Source: CBDBGD01 sp965205235
Lineage (GTDB): Bacteria > Chloroflexota > Dehalococcoidia > Lucifugimonadales > UBA1127
Length of the DNA: 64,000 nucleotides
Assembly: GCA_965205235.1 (NCBI GenBank)
Contig: CBDBGD010000007.1
Coordinates: 124,001-188,000, forward strand
Direction: 5' to 3'
How positions within the stretch are numbered: position 1 is the stretch's first letter; each line of letters starts with the position of its first letter. Under the pieces are notes generated by a model. The model did not search any database. It was not told where the DNA came from and worked only from the letters and a program-made list of their open reading frames with translations. Of this stretch, positions 62,123-64,000 are shown in pieces. A program made the translations under genes and the position numbers.

Positions 62123-63280
62123 TCACACCCCGTCTAGCCTCTTGACTAGGGACAATCTGCTCTCCTCTCGATTCCTGTCGCGCCTCCAGATGTCTTCGAT
62201 AACCTCCAGCTCGGGCTGTGAGATCATGGGCTCGCCGGTCTGTGCCTCTAGGGCTCTCAACCTGTCCAGAATCTGCTGCCGCACTTCGAGTTTGAAGGGC
62301 CCATAAACTTGAGTCCCGTCAGCACGTCTCTTGGTAAGGCCATCCCGGCGCACCGGTGATCGGTTCTCGCTGTCCTCCCGCAACCGGATCAACTCTTCTC
62401 TAAACTCGAGTAGGGCCTCAAGCTTTCCCTGCTCCGCGTGTCCTGACTCAATGGTGCCGTTCATGCTACGGTCCTTCTTCACCACGGTGCATGTCCAGCA
62501 CCCGAATCGAGGGGATGTTGAACCACACGAAGGAGCGTCATCTTTGCTCAATACCAAAGGACATTCGCCGCCTCCTGCGTTACGGTATATGGTTATGAGC
62601 TTTCGATGGGACCCCCCCCATGGCGGCCTCCGCTGCATCAGGATCATCCAGACCTCGTTATCTTCCAGGTCAGCGAGCGGGGCGAACATACGGCAGCCCT
62701 TAACCGAGCTGTGAGGATTCATCTTGTCTGCTGACACACCGTGTCGGGTCATGTTGCGTCGGCGGGTCTGCGATTCGCTCCTTCGTGTCCCCACCAAAAG
62801 AACGGCGCGCTTATGCCGGGACAGAATCTCTTCTAACAACCTATTCGTAGGCTGGATTTTCATCCGGTCCGTACACCATCGGAAGTTACGAGTGGGTGGA
62901 ATGTAACCTCGCCCGATGATGTTGACCCAAAACGTTTGGTCAATGTAAGGCCGGCTTATCCATGTTCTTATTGGGAAGCCCGCATTCGCTGCTGCTTGAC
63001 CAATCTCTTGTATGCTTCCCTTAAGATGTTCGATGACAACAGGGGACTCTACCAGGGTATCATTCGCAATGACATGTACGTCTCGGTGCCTCTCATCTGG
63101 AGTGACCGTCAGGAGGGTCTCCCAGACGAGTTGCAGGAGCAGAGTCGAGTCCTTACCACCCGAGTAAGCCACTATCCAAGGGTCAGAGTGCTTCTTGGCA
63201 TACTCTCTCGCCATGGTCCGACGGATCTCTTCAAAGCGATCAGCCAGCCCCGAGGAGTATCCAACCACGGTATTCGTCAT
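62123..63280 (-). CDS. dndC: DndC-like PAPS-reductase-family sulfurtransferase
   Basis: 385 residues from ATG 63280 (AAGGACGGC just before). The PP-loop SGGKDST lies at 40-46; later GTRRSESQTRRRN and the Cys pair in FGCWTCTVVKKDRSMN are typical of DndC, which activates the DNA backbone phosphate for sulfur insertion. It begins 14 bases after the cysteine desulfurase stop, its sulfur donor. The usual partners DndD and DndE are not seen downstream. Confidence 0.88.
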   Translation of the reverse strand: MTNTVVGYSSGLADRFEEIRRTMAREYAKKHSDPWIVAYSGGKDSTLLLQLVWETLLTVTPDERHRDVHVIANDTLVESPVVIEHLKGSIQEIGQAAANAGFPIRTWISRPYIDQTFWVNIIGRGYIPPTRNFRWCTDRMKIQPTNRLLEEILSRHKRAVLLVGTRRSESQTRRRNMTRHGVSADKMNPHSSVKGCRMFAPLADLEDNEVWMILMQRRPPWGGSHRKLITIYRNAGGGECPLVLSKDDAPSCGSTSPRFGCWTCTVVKKDRSMNGTIESGHAEQGKLEALLEFREELIRLREDSENRSPVRRDGLTKRRADGTQVYGPFKLEVRQQILDRLRALEAQTGEPMISQPELEVIEDIWRRDRNREESRLSLVKRLDGV

Positions 63281-63294
63281 GCCGTCCTTCAATC

Positions 63295-64000
63295 TCAGGG
63301 GGTCGCGGGCCAGTGGGGAGAGAGCCGACGCAGTTCATGAACTGCGTCGGCAATCAGCTTCGTAGATTGGCGGATCTCATCGTGGGTAGTAAAGCGCCCG
63401 ATACTGAACCGCAGTGAACTATACGCAGCTTCCTCGTTCATTCCAAGGGCGGTTAGAACATGGGAAGGATCCGAGCCAGCCGAAGTACATGCCGACCCAT
63501 TGGAGACCGCGATGTTTGGGAGCAGCATCATTAGGGATTCACTTTCGACAGAAGGGATGCATACATTCAGAATCGCATCGACGCAGTATTCTCGATTCCC
63601 ATTGACCGCGACCTGGGCGATCGCCATCAATCGATGTAGCAGATCTTGTGACATGATCCTGCTTCTCTCATCGTCTTGAGCCCTCTCCTCCAGCACCAGG
63701 CGGGCGGCTTCTCCCATGCCGACGATCTGATGAGTGGGCAGCGTTCCTGATCGGATTCCGCGTTCGTGCCCGCCCCCGTGAATTTGGGGCTGTAGCTTGA
63801 TGTGGCGATTCCGTCTGACATACAGGGCTCCGATCCCCTTGGGGCCGTACATCTTGTGGCCGCTCAGGGACACGAAATCGACTGGGATGGTCTTCGTGTC
63901 CAGTGGTAAGCGCGCCGCACTCTGGGCTGCATCGGTATGAAAGAAGATGCCTCGTTCTCTGGTGGCTTCCGAAATTGGTTGGATGTCCGTGATTGTCCCG
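63295..64000 (-). CDS. Cysteine desulfurase (DndA/IscS-like), 5' part outside window
   Basis: The frame is open to the window end, so the N-terminus is missing. Visible: HTDAAQSAARLPLD (PLP-binding Asp and Gln), SLSGHKMYGPKGIGALYVRR with the PLP Lys, HERGIRSGTLPTHQIVGMGE, and the catalytic Cys loop SNGSACTSAGSDPSHVLTAL. Mobilises sulfur from cysteine as an enzyme persulfide. Adjacent to DndC, it is most likely DndA-type rather than the housekeeping IscS, but sequence alone does not separate them. Confidence 0.92.
   Translation of the reverse strand, partial: GTITDIQPISEATRERGIFFHTDAAQSAARLPLDTKTIPVDFVSLSGHKMYGPKGIGALYVRRNRHIKLQPQIHGGGHERGIRSGTLPTHQIVGMGEAARLVLEERAQDDERSRIMSQDLLHRLMAIAQVAVNGNREYCVDAILNVCIPSVESESLMMLLPNIAVSNGSACTSAGSDPSHVLTALGMNEEAAYSSLRFSIGRFTTHDEIRQSTKLIADAVHELRRLSPHWPATP

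Overview
The window is GC-rich bacterial DNA with many GTG and TTG starts, abundant dispersed G/C-rich repeats and an FAS-like modular polyketide synthase. The style of the repeats, the kinase-receiver-winged helix fusion and the secreted protein ending in a 'GWNLISLP' type domain suggest a Chloroflexota (Dehalococcoidia-like) genome. This is inference; no marker gene in the window settles it.

Layout. (1) 1-10.6 kb: 3' end of a hybrid sensor kinase/OmpR-type regulator, then a repeat-dominated stretch bounded by a diverged ~330 bp inverted repeat (1400-1730 and 10105-10430). It holds an intact IS30-family insertion, an XRE regulator, an IS110-family remnant, two tandem copies of a small membrane protein and a large secreted protein. 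(2) 10979-33920: a complete ~22.9 kb integrative element. It is delimited by a 43-bp direct repeat (one mismatch) whose right copy overlaps the 3' end of a tRNA-Ala(GGC) gene, carries its P4-type integrase next to the tRNA, and has paired TTCCCACA boxes at both ends. (3) 34.0-37.5 kb: sucCD and an aminoglycoside nucleotidyltransferase-like/Nudix fusion. (4) 37.6-49.5 kb: coiled-coil membrane protein, stand-alone ACP, a 3422-residue type I PKS and a frameshifted P-loop kinase. (5) 49.7-64 kb: a second defence-rich region with an HsdR relic, a SEC-C/toxin/antitoxin operon, two TIR-like genes (one coupled to a membrane protein), a DUF262/HEPN pair and a long operon with a cysteine desulfurase and DndC-like protein running off the window end.

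The main biology is in the integrative element. On the minus strand, genes for a nucleotidyltransferase-like protein, an XRE protein, a small protein, a CD-NTase, a SLOG-domain protein with a C-terminal hydrophobic helix, a QueC-like protein, a TGT-like protein, a second CD-NTase, an Ogg-type DNA glycosylase and a PfkB kinase are packed nearly head to tail. QueC, TGT, Ogg and CD-NTase together are the hallmark of type IV CBASS, but this locus has two intact, paralogous CD-NTases. The one behind QueC and TGT has no in-frame ATG at its natural start; a TTG with a well-placed GGAG gives a protein beginning Met-Gly-Gly-Ser-Gly-Gly, the kind of N-terminus needed for QueC-dependent deazaguanylation. 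The other CD-NTase lies next to the SLOG/membrane protein, a plausible effector. The same element carries a type III-like Mod/Res pair, an AlpA-type regulator and a triple-HTH regulator with matching palindromes upstream.

The second candidate system (56.3-64 kb) joins DndA- and DndC-like sulfur-transfer enzymes to a DUF262-DUF1524 protein, a SNF2 ATPase, two ParB-like proteins and a beta-CASP-like metallo-beta-lactamase protein, without recognisable DndB/D/E or SspB/C/D in view.
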